Assembly: GCA_949316495.1 (NCBI GenBank)
Contig: OX439003.1
Location: forward strand, 45,643,725-45,707,724
Direction of reading: 5' to 3'
Length of the DNA stretch: 64,000 bases
Origin: Amphiduros pacificus
Lineage: Eukaryota > Annelida > Polychaeta > Phyllodocida > Hesionidae
Part shown: in pieces, positions 1-13,084 of the stretch
Layout: every line of letters starts with the position of its first letter
Position numbering within the stretch: position 1 is the stretch's first letter
Translations under genes and position numbers: made by a program
The notes under the pieces: generated by a model
The model's input: only the letters and a program-made list of their open reading frames with translations
The model's database searches: none
What the model was told of the DNA's origin: nothing

Positions 1-102
1 CACTGGCTGTTTTATTTTCTGTTTGATTTGGAAAGGTTCAAAGGCCAAACTTTGAGACAAATTTTGATAAAGGTGTACTGAATGACCTTTTTATGTTTGC
101 AG

Positions 103-328
103 GTATTGTGTTCACAGATGGTGATGTTTGGAAAGAACATCGCCGATTTACACTGAGTTGTTTGCGAGACTTTGGGATGGGTAAGGTGAGCTTAGAGGAG
201 AAGATACAACATGAAACCAGAGCGCTTATAAACGAGATAGCACTGGAGGATGGCCAGGCCTTTGATATCAGGACCCACCTGCCCAAAGCTGTCTCCAACA
301 TCATCTGCTCCATCATCTATGGATCCAG
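103..328 (+). CDS. P450 exon (C-helix region)
   Basis: Acceptor TTTGCAG before 103 and donor CAG|GTACTT after 328. It begins with the last two bases of a glycine codon. It encodes GIVFTDGDVWKEHRRF, with the C-helix Trp and Arg that contact the haem propionates, and ends NIICSIIYGS. Confidence 0.9.
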
Positions 329-1933
329 GTACTTTGTGTTGCACCTATTTGGGTGATATTAGAACCAGCTACATAGTAGATATCAGCCTGATAATATCAT
401 AATTATTTTGTTATTGATTGTATTTTAACTATTTGTTTAATATTAGAGCCATCTATATATTTGATATCATATATCATTATATCATAATTCTTTTGGTATT
501 GTAGATTTGATTACCAAGATGAAGTGTTCAAGGCCAATATAGATGCCCTGGACCAGAGTGTCCGTAACCAAAGCCTGCTTGGCATGATCCAGTTTATTCC
601 TTTCTTGGAGTTTCTGCCCAAAATCCTCCCCAAGGACCAGATGCTGGCCAAAAATGTCAAGATGAGGGACGATTATGCCAAAGAGCAGTTGATTAAGCAC
701 AGAGAAACATTTGATGCAGATAACCCAAGGGATTTTATAGATGCGTATCTCACAAGAATGACCAAATGCCAAAAGCAAGGAGAACACACCAACTTTGAAG
801 GTGAGACAGTGAGAAATAGCTGTAAAAATGAACAGCTTCATGCTATATGTCATGATAGTAGGTACGGGTGTGCTGTGTTGAGGGCAATGCCCGGTGGTAG
901 GTTCCGTGTGGAAGCTTCTCATATTGCAGGGTGTTTTGCCTCATATTTGGTTAGAGCCTTGAGGGGGGAGGTGCACTCATGTTGACAGCCATTCCCTGTG
1001 TTTGGACAACTTAATACACACCGACCTTCGTGGCTTACCAACTTAATAACAGATGACATGACATTTCCTAAGAATAGGGATATTATTAGATTCGAATATA
1101 TATCAGCGAAACTAACAGAACCTACTTTTTGCCACACAAATATTTCAAATCATGTCGTCCAATTACATGGATGTCCAATGATTTTGTTATTATTAGGGTC
1201 ATAACATTAGATGGAAAGTAATCATGTTTTTCTATTTTACATAATTACTGTACATATTCACTGCAATCACAAATGATATATGACAATAAGTAATGGCGAG
1301 CAAATGATTTTATGGCATATTTTGATGTCCTTATATACCAGCAATTATAGATGGGGTGAAAAATAACTCGTTCAGAAGCATTAGAACACGCATGGCTGAA
1401 TGCAAAATGTCCAAATGACATGACTAACATGTCAACGTAATTCCTATGGCATGATGTCAATGAAATGACACATTTTCCACATGTAAACAAAGATATGATT
1501 ATAGCTAATCACGCTCTCTCAAAATTAAGATTAAACATTAACACATTCCATAATGAACAAAACAACTTAATCCAAAGGTATTAAATACAGCCTTTAATCA
1601 CTACACAAGTGAATAATGTCAGATAACTGCGTGTTAGTGTGTACAGAACATACAGATGGGGGGTAAACATACACCTGCTGCACTCCTAAATATCAATATT
1701 AGTATCTCTAGTCATCCGGGGATTAGTATACTACTGTGATAACAACCAGTGGTGGGAGAAGCAAACAAGACAGGATAGGAATTCCCGGACAACTTGTTTA
1801 CCATAAAGCTGACTACTTGATCATGTGCAGGCTTGAACAAAGCTGGAACAAAACTCTCTGTCTCCCTCTCTCAGTGTTTATATAATATATTTCTATAATG
1901 GTAAATTTACATAAACTTGAGTGTATATTTAGC

Positions 1934-1997
<64 letters not shown>

Positions 1998-3982
1998 GTA
2001 TTTTGATGTTGCAAAGTATGAATTTTATTTGGTCTTTTGATATGTTTGGTATAATATAGTGCATTTATTTGCCTTAAAGTGTATTTATTTGATATATATT
2101 GGTGTATTTTGTGTGGCAGATGACCAGTTACACCGAACTATCCAGGACCTCTTCATTGCTGGCACTGAGACAGTAAACACCACCCTGAAATGGGCCTTCC
2201 TCTATATGATGGTATACCCGGATATACAGAGCAGGGTGCACCAAGAGATTGACACAGTGCTGGGACCAGGAAGACTACCAACCATGAAGGATAGAGCCAG
2301 GTAACCTCATAATAAAAGAGTCCAATGCCACTGCCACTGGGAAAGAGAAAAAACCTTTAATTTTGGATAAAGTCAACGTTTATGGGTTTAAGCGATATTG
2401 CGTTTCAATAATAATTCAGTCAAAAAGACAAAGACCAAATAAATTCCACCGAACAGTTCATATTCCTTTTGAACCCAACAAAATCATATCCCTTTGTACA
2501 TACCTAACAAGATCTACAAATTATCCCCCCTTTCACATCCACCTAACGATCCATGCCCCCTTTTCACTAACTCAGGAGTTCTGTCCTATTTGTGTTCCAG
2601 CCTGACGGTCAATGTCCCCTTTAATACCCACAGAACAGTTCATGCCTCTTTTATTCGTATCTATTCACAGTTGGGAAGTGACTCAAGTTAAATCGCAAGA
2701 CTGAGATATGTTAGAATAATTATTTCTTACTCTCTTTATAAAAGTGACCGACAACTGGTTTGATTTAGATTTTATTTGTTTATATTAACGACCTTTTCAG
2801 CACGGTTTATCAGGCCAGGTTTAAGCCTGTCACTGGGATTAATGCCCTACTCTTTTCGAAGAATGATTGGGGATATTTTTTGTATTACCACACAGACATG
2901 ATTACATAAACCACAGGCTTTGATGACCACTTTCCCATTATAGCACTGGCGGTAATGGGAAACAATTCAATGGCAGATATCCACCTTTTTTGACCACTCA
3001 TCATAACCAAAGTATTTGTATTATACGATACTTGGGATTCGAACTCGGACCTTTAGCATGGGAGGCAGACGTCATTCCAACTAAGTCACAGCCGACCCCG
3101 CTACAACAGGTTATCAAAGGCTATGTTCTTTGTTATCATGCTTATGTGATAAAAGATACGAAAGAATTTCACTCTTTGCAAAGAGTAGGACATTGATCCC
3201 CAGTGGCAGGCTTCCATATGTCCTGATCATTCCTCTCCCCTCTTTCTGCTCTACTTAAATATCACTCACCTTGGCCTCTACGTTATTGAGGTCAATGATA
3301 CTTGTAAATACGGTAATACATTTGAGTAGCATGCGTTAAAGACATTGTCCACTTATTCACAGAATGCCATACACGGAGGCGACGCTGATGGAGTGCCAGA
3401 GGCTGGGGAACATCGCCCTGTTCAGCGTTCCCAGGTGCACGGCGGAGGACACCACGGTGAGTGGATACAGTCTGCCTGCCGGAAGCTGGGTGTTTGTCAA
3501 CCGCTGGGGCATGCATGCCTCCGAGAAGTACTGGAAACACCCCCGAAAATTTGACCCTGCACGCTTCATCGATAAAAATGGACAGGTGTACAAACCAGAT
3601 GCTTTCGTGCCTTTTGGAATGGGTGAGTTCATGTAGATAGTCTTTTAATAAAGATCTATTATCATTGTATATACGTCTGATAAAGAAAAAAATAAACTAC
3701 GTTTCTTGACATAAAACTCACTTCATTAGAAATGTATGTAGCAAAGTATAATACTGACATGTTGGTAAGGGAATAAATGGGTTTAACTGTGGTTGGTTTG
3801 CAGGTCCTCGGAGTTGTCTCGGGGAGTCTCTGGCTAAGATGGAGCTGTTCCTTTTCTTCACCTCCATGCTGCAGGTCTTCCGCCTGAGGTTACCTGAGGG
3901 GCGCCCCCTGGTGTCGCTGGAGCCAAGGGCTGGCATCAACATGTGCCCACAGCCTTACCTCATGTGTGCACAACACAGATAA
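103..3982 (+). CDS. Cytochrome P450, CYP2-like (3' five exons, partial)
   Basis: Haem-thiolate monooxygenase, normally anchored in the ER membrane, oxidising small hydrophobic substrates with electrons from P450 reductase. Visible exons are 103-328, 505-800, 2120-2300, 3363-3622 and 3804-3982; all junctions are AG/GT and phases agree, giving 379 aa to a TAA stop. Family usual length is about 490 aa, so about 110 N-terminal residues, including the membrane anchor, lie left of the window. Diagnostic motifs in order: C-helix WKEHR, CYP2-like RFDYQDEVF and PRDFIDAYL, I-helix AGTET, K-helix ECQR (ExxR), PARF (PERF-type) and the haem loop FGMGPRSCLG with the cysteine ligand. All catalytic motifs are intact, so the gene looks functional. 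The subfamily and substrate cannot be read from the sequence. Confidence 0.93.
505..800 (+). CDS. P450 exon (F-G region)
   Basis: Acceptor ATTGTAG, donor AAG|GTGAGA. It encodes RFDYQDEVFKANIDAL through PRDFIDAYLTRM, the substrate-recognition region typical of CYP2 proteins, and ends TNFE plus one base. Confidence 0.9.
1931..1993. repeat. (TA)n microsatellite
   Basis: About 60 bp of TA repeats with one interruption, in the P450 intron before the I-helix exon. Confidence 0.95.
2120..2300 (+). CDS. P450 exon (I-helix)
   Basis: Acceptor TGTGGCAG, donor CAG|GTAACC. It carries the oxygen-activating I-helix motif AGTET within DLFIAGTETVNTTLKWAF and the following HQEID segment. A (TA)n tract lies about 125 bp upstream in the intron. 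Confidence 0.9.
2823..3214. mobile_element. Inverted-repeat (MITE-like) element in a P450 intron
   Basis: The left end (2823-2862) and right end (3175-3214) are imperfect inverted repeats of about 40 bp sharing AAGCCTG-CACTGGG and CCTACTCTTT. No coding capacity. It contains a tRNA-like head (3033-3092) and a 10-bp hairpin (2931-2962). A related end sequence is at 17385-17430. Confidence 0.6.
3033..3092 (-). repeat. tRNA-derived SINE head
   Basis: On the minus strand an A-box-like TGACTTAGTTGG is followed, after an anticodon-like loop CTCCCAT, by a B-box GAGTTCGAATCC. Spacing matches a tRNA body with a CCC (Gly-like) anticodon. Without a proper acceptor stem and sitting inside a repeat, it is best read as the Pol III promoter head of a SINE rather than a working tRNA gene. 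Confidence 0.55.
3363..3622 (+). CDS. P450 exon (K-helix, PERF)
   Basis: Acceptor TTCACAG, donor TGG|GTGAGT. It encodes MPYTEATLMECQRLG (ExxR as ECQR) and FDPARFID, and ends VPFGMG at the start of the haem-binding loop. It is clearly more GC-rich than the introns. Confidence 0.92.
3804..3982 (+). CDS. P450 terminal exon (haem cysteine)
   Basis: Acceptor GTTTGCAG. It encodes PRSCLGESLAKMELFLFF, with the haem-ligand Cys, and ends PYLMCAQHR followed by TAA at 3980-3982. Confidence 0.93.
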
Positions 3983-4810
3983 ACCGCTCCGTGGCAATGT
4001 TCTCACTTTTACCTGTGTTGGAGGACACTGACTATAATCTTCAAGATATGAAAACGCCGTATGGATTTGTTATATATATATATGGGTCAAATAAAGCCAT
4101 CACTACTGACTACAAACAAGGAAGGAAATACAAGCCATGATTGATATATTTTGCTTGACCTCGCCTTTAAATTTGACAAGCAATTAACAATATTGAGTCC
4201 CACCACTCTTGTAAGACAAATCTTGAGACATTTAAAAAAAGGTATTTTGGAGAAAAAAATGGGCATGGCAACGATAAGCTATGGCCGCGGGCCCGTCATG
4301 AGAAGTACTTATCCTGAACTGTTGCTTTATAAATTATGGACAGTTGCAATATTGAATTTTCAATATGTTGAGGTGCATCACATACCAATAATGTGGATGT
4401 AATCTATATATATATATATATATACCATGTAAGTAGCACCTTAGATCAGGGTTTATTTTCCATGTGGCCCTTTTTTGTTTATTTAGGTAATTTATATGTA
4501 TAGGTAAATTTTAGAATATTGTTGTGAGTAATTCTTTACATATGGCTGAAACTGGTACATACTGTAAAAAGCTTATATAGTATTGCACTTAAAATGGTGT
4601 TTGATGTAACGTTAGATATTATACGTGATGACACCTGTAGATTGGATGCATTTGTCTATTTTGTGTTTGCAGCAGTAATATCGGTCATTCCCTCTCGGCA
4701 GCTATCTTATGTCATCTTTGTTTCATTTATTTTGCGTAATTCTATTTTTTTGTTTTTTTTCTGTTATATTCATTTCTACTTCAGTGTTGGTTGTCAGAAT
4801 AAAGATAGAA
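3983..4810 (+). promoter_or_regulatory. P450 3' UTR with two candidate poly(A) signals
   Basis: AATAAA occurs at 4089-4094 (107 bp after the stop) and again at 4798-4803. Either could end the transcript; the second gives a 3' UTR of about 0.8 kb. Open frames here are chance. Confidence 0.55.
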
Positions 4811-5129
4811 TATTTTTATTTTCCATATCGACTAGCACTCATTTTCATTCTTTTTAAAGACAGACCCCTTTTTAGTGTGTAAAAACATTTGATAGGTTTA
4901 TACTCAGAGTTAACTTAAAACGAACCTTGGATCAGTAATTGCTGTTTAAAGTAAATGTTCTCAGACAAATTTAAAAGAAGAATATTGATAAACTAATTTC
5001 TCTCTATAAGACTTGCATTTACTTGTATCAACGGAAGAGACATTGGCATATTTAATATTATTAGTATATTGCATCGACTAAATGAAGTATGATACGTGCA
5101 GATTATGGAACGCTAAATAAACGCTGTGC

Positions 5130-5234
<105 letters not shown>

Positions 5235-5384
5235 AACGATAACATAACTCAAAGCGTTATTTTGCATCTTTTTATTATTTATTGAGACAAACTTTGATCA
5301 GGATGTTACCGATTTGTGAGACCTTCCTGTTCATATGTGTATGGATGTCAGAAGTCACTTGTCAGAACTCCCAATGTATTAGGC

Positions 5385-5460
5385 ATAGGCCGATTGTCCA
5401 TCTCCATGTTGTTTTCCCCCATTAAAAATTACATACCGGAACTGTGCAACATTACCAGAA
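5385..5460 (-). repeat. Dispersed repeat, copy 1
   Basis: The reverse complement of this segment aligns with 17082-17153, sharing GTTCCGGT, ACAACATGGAGAT and CAATCGG blocks in the same order. Family unknown. Confidence 0.55.
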
Positions 5461-6239
5461 CCAGAACATTACAACTCTTCTACATTTAATCATTGATAAC
5501 AGAGATTGACAGGGGTCTATGTGTTTACAGCATCGTGTCTGAGATTGTGTAGGTTAGTTTGGTATTTGGTTATAAAGTTATTAAAGGTATTCAAATGTTG
5601 ATGAATAACATCATTTCAAGATACTAAATTTACTTTTTGACTAATTATGAATATAATCAGTTATACTATTATACAAGTGTTATAAAATTATTATATACCA
5701 AAAGTATTTACTATGATTATTATTAATGTACAATATTTATCACAAAGTATTTCTGTTTTCATTGTTTTCGTTGATGAGAGACTTTATCTGTTTTTTCATT
5801 TTCTGAGATTTAAAATAATTCGATACTTTGAGTTTTGTCAAATATAGTTACTCCTTCGAGAACCCAATTACCTCTGTTCTAAAGCAATTACTCCTGAGTA
5901 TGGATTTAAAGTTTGTTTGACTTGTACAGTTTAGTGCTTCGTTGTACATATTAGTGAGGCATGTCGACAGGTTGGCCATGACTTTCCTCATTGAATGTAT
6001 TACTTTGAAATAAAGTTGAAAGAAAACCTGACATGGGGCCAATTAAGCCTGCCATTATTCAAGCTATTGGTCTTGAGTTGTGATGTACTGTTCATATGCA
6101 TTAAACAATTCAACAAACTTGAAAGGGCAAATAATATTTTTTGATTTGCTGAACTCAAGTTTATAAAATAGCACTTGAGCAGCGAGCAACTCATTTTTTC
6201 GTGTAGCATTTGTGAGTTACTCAGTGTATCCAACATGTA

Positions 6240-6450
6240 ACCAACTCCTTGTATAGTATAATACAACAGGTCATTAACTCATGGTATCACGCAACAAGTG
6301 CACAACTCGTGGTATCGTGCAACAAGTGCACAACTCGTGGTATCATGCAACAAGTGCACAACACGTGGTATTGATATCACGCAACAAATGCACAACTCGT
6401 GGTATCACGCAACAAGTGCACAGCTCAAAGTATCACGCAGCAAGCGATGT
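6240..6450. repeat. 28-bp minisatellite
   Basis: About six diverged copies of a unit containing CACGCAACAAGTGCACAACT and GGTAT. One copy has a short internal duplication (GGTATTGATATCACG). Open frames here are repeat artefacts. Confidence 0.85.
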
Positions 6451-7224
6451 AATAGATCTGTTGTTTTGTTTTAGACTATCATGCTGTAATTTATTCAATA
6501 TAGTGATAATTGAATTGAATGAAGCTATCAATAATGCGGCGCTCTTCTTGTAGACACCTGAGGTAAGAGTGTCTGAACTGATGCAGCACAAAATGATTGT
6601 CACACCTTGTAGCTGTGCAGAATAGTCTAATATGTTAATCACACATTGCTGTCTTGACGCATGACACTGCATTTATATATTGAAGACATTATCACCTGTA
6701 TTTTGTCATAATATCGTCTATGTAAATAAATATATCAAAACTTTAATTTGAAAATTTGTAATTTGTCCTAAATGTTATTGCATCATATTATCTTTTGTCG
6801 TTAGTTGGACGACGAAACTCCCCTTTTTATGTTTGTGAATATGACTTGTAGATAATGTTAAATCATATGCATGACATGAAAACGTCAAAGTTATCCACAT
6901 TACCTCATTAGGACGAGACGTTCAAGATCTTCACAGTTTTCATCAATATGTCGTGTTTTTTTATGGAGCCAATAACTGAGATTTTAACATGGACCTAATG
7001 TATCTGAGTTTGCCTAGCTGGCCCCATGACATACACACTCGGCATAGAGCCACGTGAAATGGCAACTTGTCATAAATTAGAATAGGTTAATGTGAAGTTC
7101 AGCCACCCTCAGCTACTCCTAGGATGCAGTAAGCGATTACACATGCACCACCCCCTCCTGATCACACAACATGATGTGTCCTTGAAATACAAAACCAAAG
7201 TAACAGATATTTACCACTCAGGTC

Positions 7225-7445
7225 AGGAACCTTTTAATTCTCAAGTCAAAACATTGACGTCATAGATCAGCGACACACGTCATAAATTAGACACATTGAC
7301 ATCATATGTTGGAGACATTGATGTCACAGGTAAAACATTTGTGTCATAAGTCAGATTCAGACGTCACAATCAGACACATTGACGTCACAGGTCAGAGACG
7401 TTGATGTCACAGGTCAGAGACGTTGATGTCACAGGTCAGACACAT
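7225..7445. repeat. Degenerate ~21-bp repeat rich in TGACGTCA
   Basis: Repeats built around CATTGACGTCA and CAGGTCAGA. Two perfect CRE-like octamers (TGACGTCA) occur near 7255 and 7380, with several one-base variants. It may be a plain decayed minisatellite. Confidence 0.7.
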
Positions 7446-10400
7446 TGTAAGAAAAGGCCCGAAAACTTCGTGTGTCTATAGATATCTGTCCTTTTGGTAA
7501 TTTGATAACTGTGTTCAATCGTAATGTTGCCAATTTGTGTGTACATTTATCAACTAATTTTTCATGCTCACTATACATTACAAAAGGAAGATATTTACTT
7601 TCCACTAAGGACGTATTTAAGCTCTAATTTAAGTGTCATGTTCAGAATGACATGTATATCAGATTTCAGATTAGATTGCACATATTAAAACCATAAAATC
7701 TTTCATAGTAATTTTAACAATACCCATTACGGTGCATGTGTATATTCCTCGCAATACCATTATAATATTCCACCATTCAAGTGAGATCCTCTTAGTGTTA
7801 TTTCATTTCATGATTAAACACAGTTACTATGATTTGCTGTAAATCTGATCCACTTCATAAGAAAAGTATTGATAAGAAACAAACTTGAGAACACGGTGCG
7901 GAAGTTTTCCATAGCACCATGATTCCTAGTTTTACGAAATTTACTTGATTTAACATTTGACAGAAACATTCTGATCCATATTAGTGTCTATTTAATTTAT
8001 CTTTATATTTTGTTGTCTTTGTCACAAGCAAATTAGCCATGGAGCTATTTATTCTCTCTGTGATTTCATCAAGTCTCCAGTATTTCGTTATTCCTTTTCT
8101 AATGATTCCCTGTGTAATTTTATTTAATAATTTGCTACTTTGGTCCATTTGATGAGCCTCCCTGATAGTTTAACTCTGGTAATGTCATGTTTAAGCTATA
8201 TGCATAGCGATAGATTTAGTAGGACTAAATTATACCCCTCCTCATAGACGTCTTGTCTACATTCTGATATTCCATTACTTTAATATTCACTGGAGTGTAA
8301 GCAGGAAAGAAGGTCGTTTTTCAGTACAGTACAATGTAAAATATTCTGAATACCTCAAATGTTGTCCTTGACCAAATTACTTTATCTTAAATGTAAATCA
8401 AGGCCTCACAATGAGCATGGCCCAGACAAAAATACCACAAATAAATCCCAGTTTTTTGCCTTTTTATCTTCTGAAACAAATGTTGTGTCTTTTACAACTG
8501 TTTCATTTACCTTATCAAAGTTGCGCTCAATTCAAGCAAGGGTAACAGTTGTGATAATGGAAATATCACAGATCCCTTTAATTATCTGTTAACGGTTACC
8601 AACAGACAATGCAATGTCTCCACTTTGTTTTATTTATAGACATTTCATTTCTATTTCAAGGCACCAGTTATAAATTGTCGCTGTGTATTTTTTTTTTACT
8701 TCTGTCTCATATTTATTTTGATAGAGAATAATAAATATGTTACCTTTCATTTAAAACAACAAAACAATTTTTGTACAACATATGCAACCATATAAGATCG
8801 TAGATTTAATTCAATTTTTTTTTTCAATAAAACTATGCTATCATATAAAATCGTAGATATTTCGTCAATGGCCTTTGAATTCCATATCGAGTTTTTACAC
8901 CGATGGAGAGACTGTAAGACCATTAAAAGGTAAAAATAACTTGGTGTTTCCTAAATATTTCATGTATTGTGTATGGTTATTTACATTTAATGCAATAAGC
9001 TACCCTAACACGATTCATGTACTTTTCAAAAATAAAAGTTAATTCCATGTTTTACAGATTATTCTTTCCAGCCCGAAAACACAAATTTAATATGAAATGT
9101 ATTGACACGTTTCTGTTTGTGTGAAGACAACATATATTACTAGTAGTAATAGTGGTACTAGCAAATTCTATCTTAATCATAGTATTGTTATTAATCATAT
9201 CATTGGATACAGATATAACAGGAATGTATATTTTACTTGAAAATAATCATACACAATACATGAAATATTTAGGAATCTATAACTGCCGTTGTAAACTGTT
9301 AATTATTGACTTTAGGGGATGTCACAATACAAGGAGTGGGAGAGCTTTGAATGGTGCCGAACTAAAAATCTGCACTACTCCGCACAGTTCATGTTAATAT
9401 GTACACTCACAACTTGTGACATAACCGGAGCGTCAATTCCAGACACTCACCGTCATTCTGAGCAAAATCTGAGCAGTACCGTGCAGTGAAAAATGACCAG
9501 ATTTTAAGAGTTGTTTCCTTTAATCTTTATATACCAACTATCAAAACCAAATTCTCAAGAAATTAACACCTTTATCAATTGCATATATAAATAAAGGATT
9601 ATCTGGAACTGAATTTAAATGAGATGTCTTCCCAATTTTAACACAAAAAGTGCCCTATTTTAAGATTGTATAACGAGGAGGAATCCAGACTTTATTGTAC
9701 ATTTATTGTAAAATTTACACCGTTATAATCCAAACACTGGTATACACGTTTGATGTTGATAAATTTTGAGATGATTTTGATCCGATTTATATGATTTTTA
9801 TGAAGAGTCGAGAAATTGTCATGTCACTCTGCGACCACTGCCCGGTACCGTTCATAGCCCTCCCACCCCTGCATATCTTATAATATCGACTATAAATCGT
9901 GGATATCAGAACAAATTTGAAACATTCGTTTAACCTTTCGATATATTTATATCAAGTTTCACCTTGATGGTTGATTCTAGAATAATCTTAATTTGTGTCA
10001 AGAACTTATCGTTGCCCTTTGAAATACGATATTCCTTAACAAATAATAATGGTCATTTGTAAAATCTTGATTTCAGACATACCTAACATTCATAATCTAA
10101 ATCATTTGTTCCTTTTATGGAGCAAAACATACCTGAAGATTGGCTCATCCCAAATTATGCTTAATTCTTGAAAATATATAAAACAATACTTTAGATAAAT
10201 CACTATGTCATTTCAAAATAATGTAAATCAATTATATCAAGCAACAGCAAGTCGGCCATAACCCAAATGAGAAATAACAAACCTAAAACATTAGAATATT
10301 CGTTGCAAATATTTATTATAGCTTCATAAAGTTACACGTTTACAATATATGTTGAGGTTATAATGAGTATTAAGTATAAACAGGGTCCACCAAGACTTTC

Positions 10401-10590
10401 TAGTCATTCTCAGTAAATAACAAATACTCACCAGCAAACAGAATGATGCATCGTTTTGCTTTATTCTCACATTCATAGATAATAAGATGCAATACACATG
10501 AACACGATATGATGCTATTTATATTTTCAGCAAGTAAAATGTGTTCCAGATAAAGTTGCCGTGGATTGCATAATATATTAGGAAATGAAG
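7446..10590. other. AT-rich intergenic sequence, no gene seen
   Basis: Only short open frames without splice context, codon bias or family motifs. No tandem array or inverted-repeat element was recognised. Confidence 0.6.
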
Positions 10591-10640
10591 CATTTATTGT
10601 TTTATTGTGTTCAGGCAGGCCATGCTGGCGGATCTCATGC

Positions 10641-10714
10641 TCACCCCAGCTTGTACACCTTGATGGTCACGGTAGGGGGAGACACAGGTGTCGCATTTAT
10701 CTCATAATCATACA
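10641..10714 (-). CDS. Candidate terminal exon of an unidentified gene
   Basis: On the minus strand a pyrimidine-rich acceptor (TTTATTTCTTGCAG) precedes 24 codons ending in TGA, encoding YDYEINATPVSPPTV followed by TIKVYKLG. Two AATAAA signals follow within about 55 bp (plus-strand TTTATT near 10590-10605). Acceptor, open exon, stop and poly(A) signals in this order are what a real last exon looks like. The family is not recognised and no upstream exon could be confidently joined. Confidence 0.45.
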
Positions 10715-10719
10715 CTGCA

Positions 10720-12235
10720 AGAAATAAAGCTGCAATCACAAAACACATGCTACACGGAGATAATAATGTGAGATAAATATGAAAAAATCCCTACCACGTA
10801 AAATTACACATGCCACACCGCGACTGGAGTGTAAGATCAATTATTACACAAACACATGGAAAGTATAAGCCACAGAATGTAACCAATATTACAAGATAAC
10901 ATAATACAACAACTGTGGTACATACGTCCGGTTCGCTGACCAATCATGACAGCCAAAACATTTGTAGGATGAAAAGCGATAAATTGACCAATCAGAGACC
11001 AGCTCACAAAAGGTTACAAGAAGTGTCCATGTGAACAGTCGTAATATGTTCGAATTGCGATTTGACTCTTGATGCAAAACATTTTGAATTTTGATTTGAC
11101 TGTGTATAATATTGCATGACATTGTATGATATAGGTAGAAGATGGGCAATCATCAAAGAGAAGAAAATTATGCTGTGTCATGCTCATCAGTCAAATATGT
11201 ATCATATGTTTGATTGTTGAAAGCGAAAACATCAGAAAAGTTAAAAGCACTTTTTCACACATGCTCAACAACCGTGTCCAAACTCTTGGTTTGTTAAACC
11301 TTATGACTTGAAAATCCATGCGTATATCATGAATTCTTGTTTCCATCTACCTTCGACATTCCTGTTATGTTAACCTGCACATCTCACCTATCATTATCTC
11401 GTAAAACATTTGCAATGAGAGGATCAAACCTAATGCATGGTTGAAACTGCGCACTGTTATTTGGTTTTAAATGCACTAAGCTTTGTTGCTTGCTTAAGCT
11501 TGTGATAAGGTCTTTGTTAAATAGTACGATAACTTCATATCACGCTGTATTACTGGGCTTTATTGCCATACATAATTCTATATTCATTAATATTTTTATA
11601 AATTTAATGCCTAAAATGATGTTAAAAAAATTCTCCACAGAGTGTCAGGACAGTGATGGTACGAGCGTGAATTATAGTAATCATTCATTATTTAATGTTA
11701 TTTGTTCGCATTGAAAAAATTATATCATGCGTATTACAGGGAAAGCTGCGATTGAAATGAAGGTTGTATTGTGTGAAATGAGCACACATAAATGTGGAAA
11801 TACACACAATATAAACATGCCATGAATATGATGTGTCATAATCTACAAAGGCGTGCATTTTTTTCACATATTTTATGTGATGGCAATAAAATTAAGTATG
11901 CATTAAACTGAATTGCAGAAACAAAATACGCTTTCACATATGTATATATCATTGAGTAAATTTTTCACAAGGTTTAACAGTATATCTTTCGGACTGCTCT
12001 TTCTTACTCAAGTCAAACATTCTTATGTTTGTAATTTGAAGCATATTTCATTGACAGAAATTGGACTATTTATATCAAAACTAAATGCATTTGCGTCATG
12101 ATCAACTAAATTTTAGTGCTGTTGAGAAAATACCACTAGAATGAGGAATCACGAATTATACTCACCAACACGCACATTCCATATATTCATTCCATCCTTT
12201 CTCATTTAGTCGAATAGTTACGTTTTCACCACATA
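10720..12235. other. AT-rich non-coding stretch
   Basis: No exon-like or repeat structure was identified here. Open frames at 10889-11149, 11490-11714 and 11913-12101 have AT-driven composition and no motifs. Confidence 0.5.
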
Positions 12236-12933
12236 AGAGATGACGATTTGGACATGGAAGTCACGTGGACAAAAGCAGTCGACATTTCACGTGGCGTCTG
12301 TCGCCATGAGGTACCGTTGGGATACAGTCACACCACAGTTACGGATCATGGGAAATCCACCAATTCAAAACGGGTGGGGTTCCCCAGGATCCCCCAGTGT
12401 GGTAGCTTTATCGGTAGACATGGTGACGCCCAGAAGGTAAGCTTTGCCGCTGCAGTGTGACATTTCGCCTGTGGCAATGACTTAATTTTCCTCTAGGTCC
12501 TCGTGTTGTCCTAGTGGGGAACCTTGCGCCATCTTGTGCGTGTGCCATAACTCACGGCAGAAAGAACAACGCCAAAATGGCACTGATTGGGGCAAATTAC
12601 AGGCGGATGGAGCAGTTGTCGACTTGTAGTTGCCTTGGAGGGATCGGCAGAAGGACGTCCAACATGGCTGTCGCCAGCTGTGACCAAGCTGGCCATATGT
12701 GACATGTCGCCCGGACACCGTTATATGGGACTGCTGGACAAGTGAGTCGACAGTTGCTCCTCAAAACAGGTCCCAAACACACTGCAATCTAACAGTAACT
12801 TGTGGATACGAGACTTTGTGGAGACACTGAGCTTAAAGGAGTACTGGGCGACGAGGGAGCACCTTCCCTGCACTGAACTTAGTCAGCAGCACACTCCAGC
12901 ATCTGAAGGCAGAAAGTTCGGACTAGGGGCTGG

Positions 12934-12988
12934 AAGTTAACGTAGTCCCGGGTTTGTGTCAAATTCCCTGGGACTATGTCAACTTACA
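12934..12988. repeat. Short palindromic repeat, copy A
   Basis: About 55 bp with inverted ends (AAGTTAACGTAGTCCC ... GGGACTATGTCAACTT). A closely similar copy lies at 14752-14806. Confidence 0.6.
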
Positions 12989-13042
12989 ACCCTCGGACCG
13001 AAGATGCAACACTAAAAGCCAGCCGACCAGCAAGCAGGGTTA

Positions 13043-13084
13043 CAGCAACAGCAACAGCAGCATCAACAGCAACAGCAACAGCAG
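13043..13084. repeat. CAG/CAA trinucleotide tract
   Basis: Fourteen CAG/CAA-type triplets with one CAT, at the right edge of the GC-rich patch. It would encode polyglutamine in one frame, but no containing exon was identified. Confidence 0.85.

Noticed and set aside
3033-3092. Functional tRNA-Gly gene
   Set aside because: A- and B-boxes are present but the acceptor stem does not pair and it lies in a repeat; SINE head is more likely.
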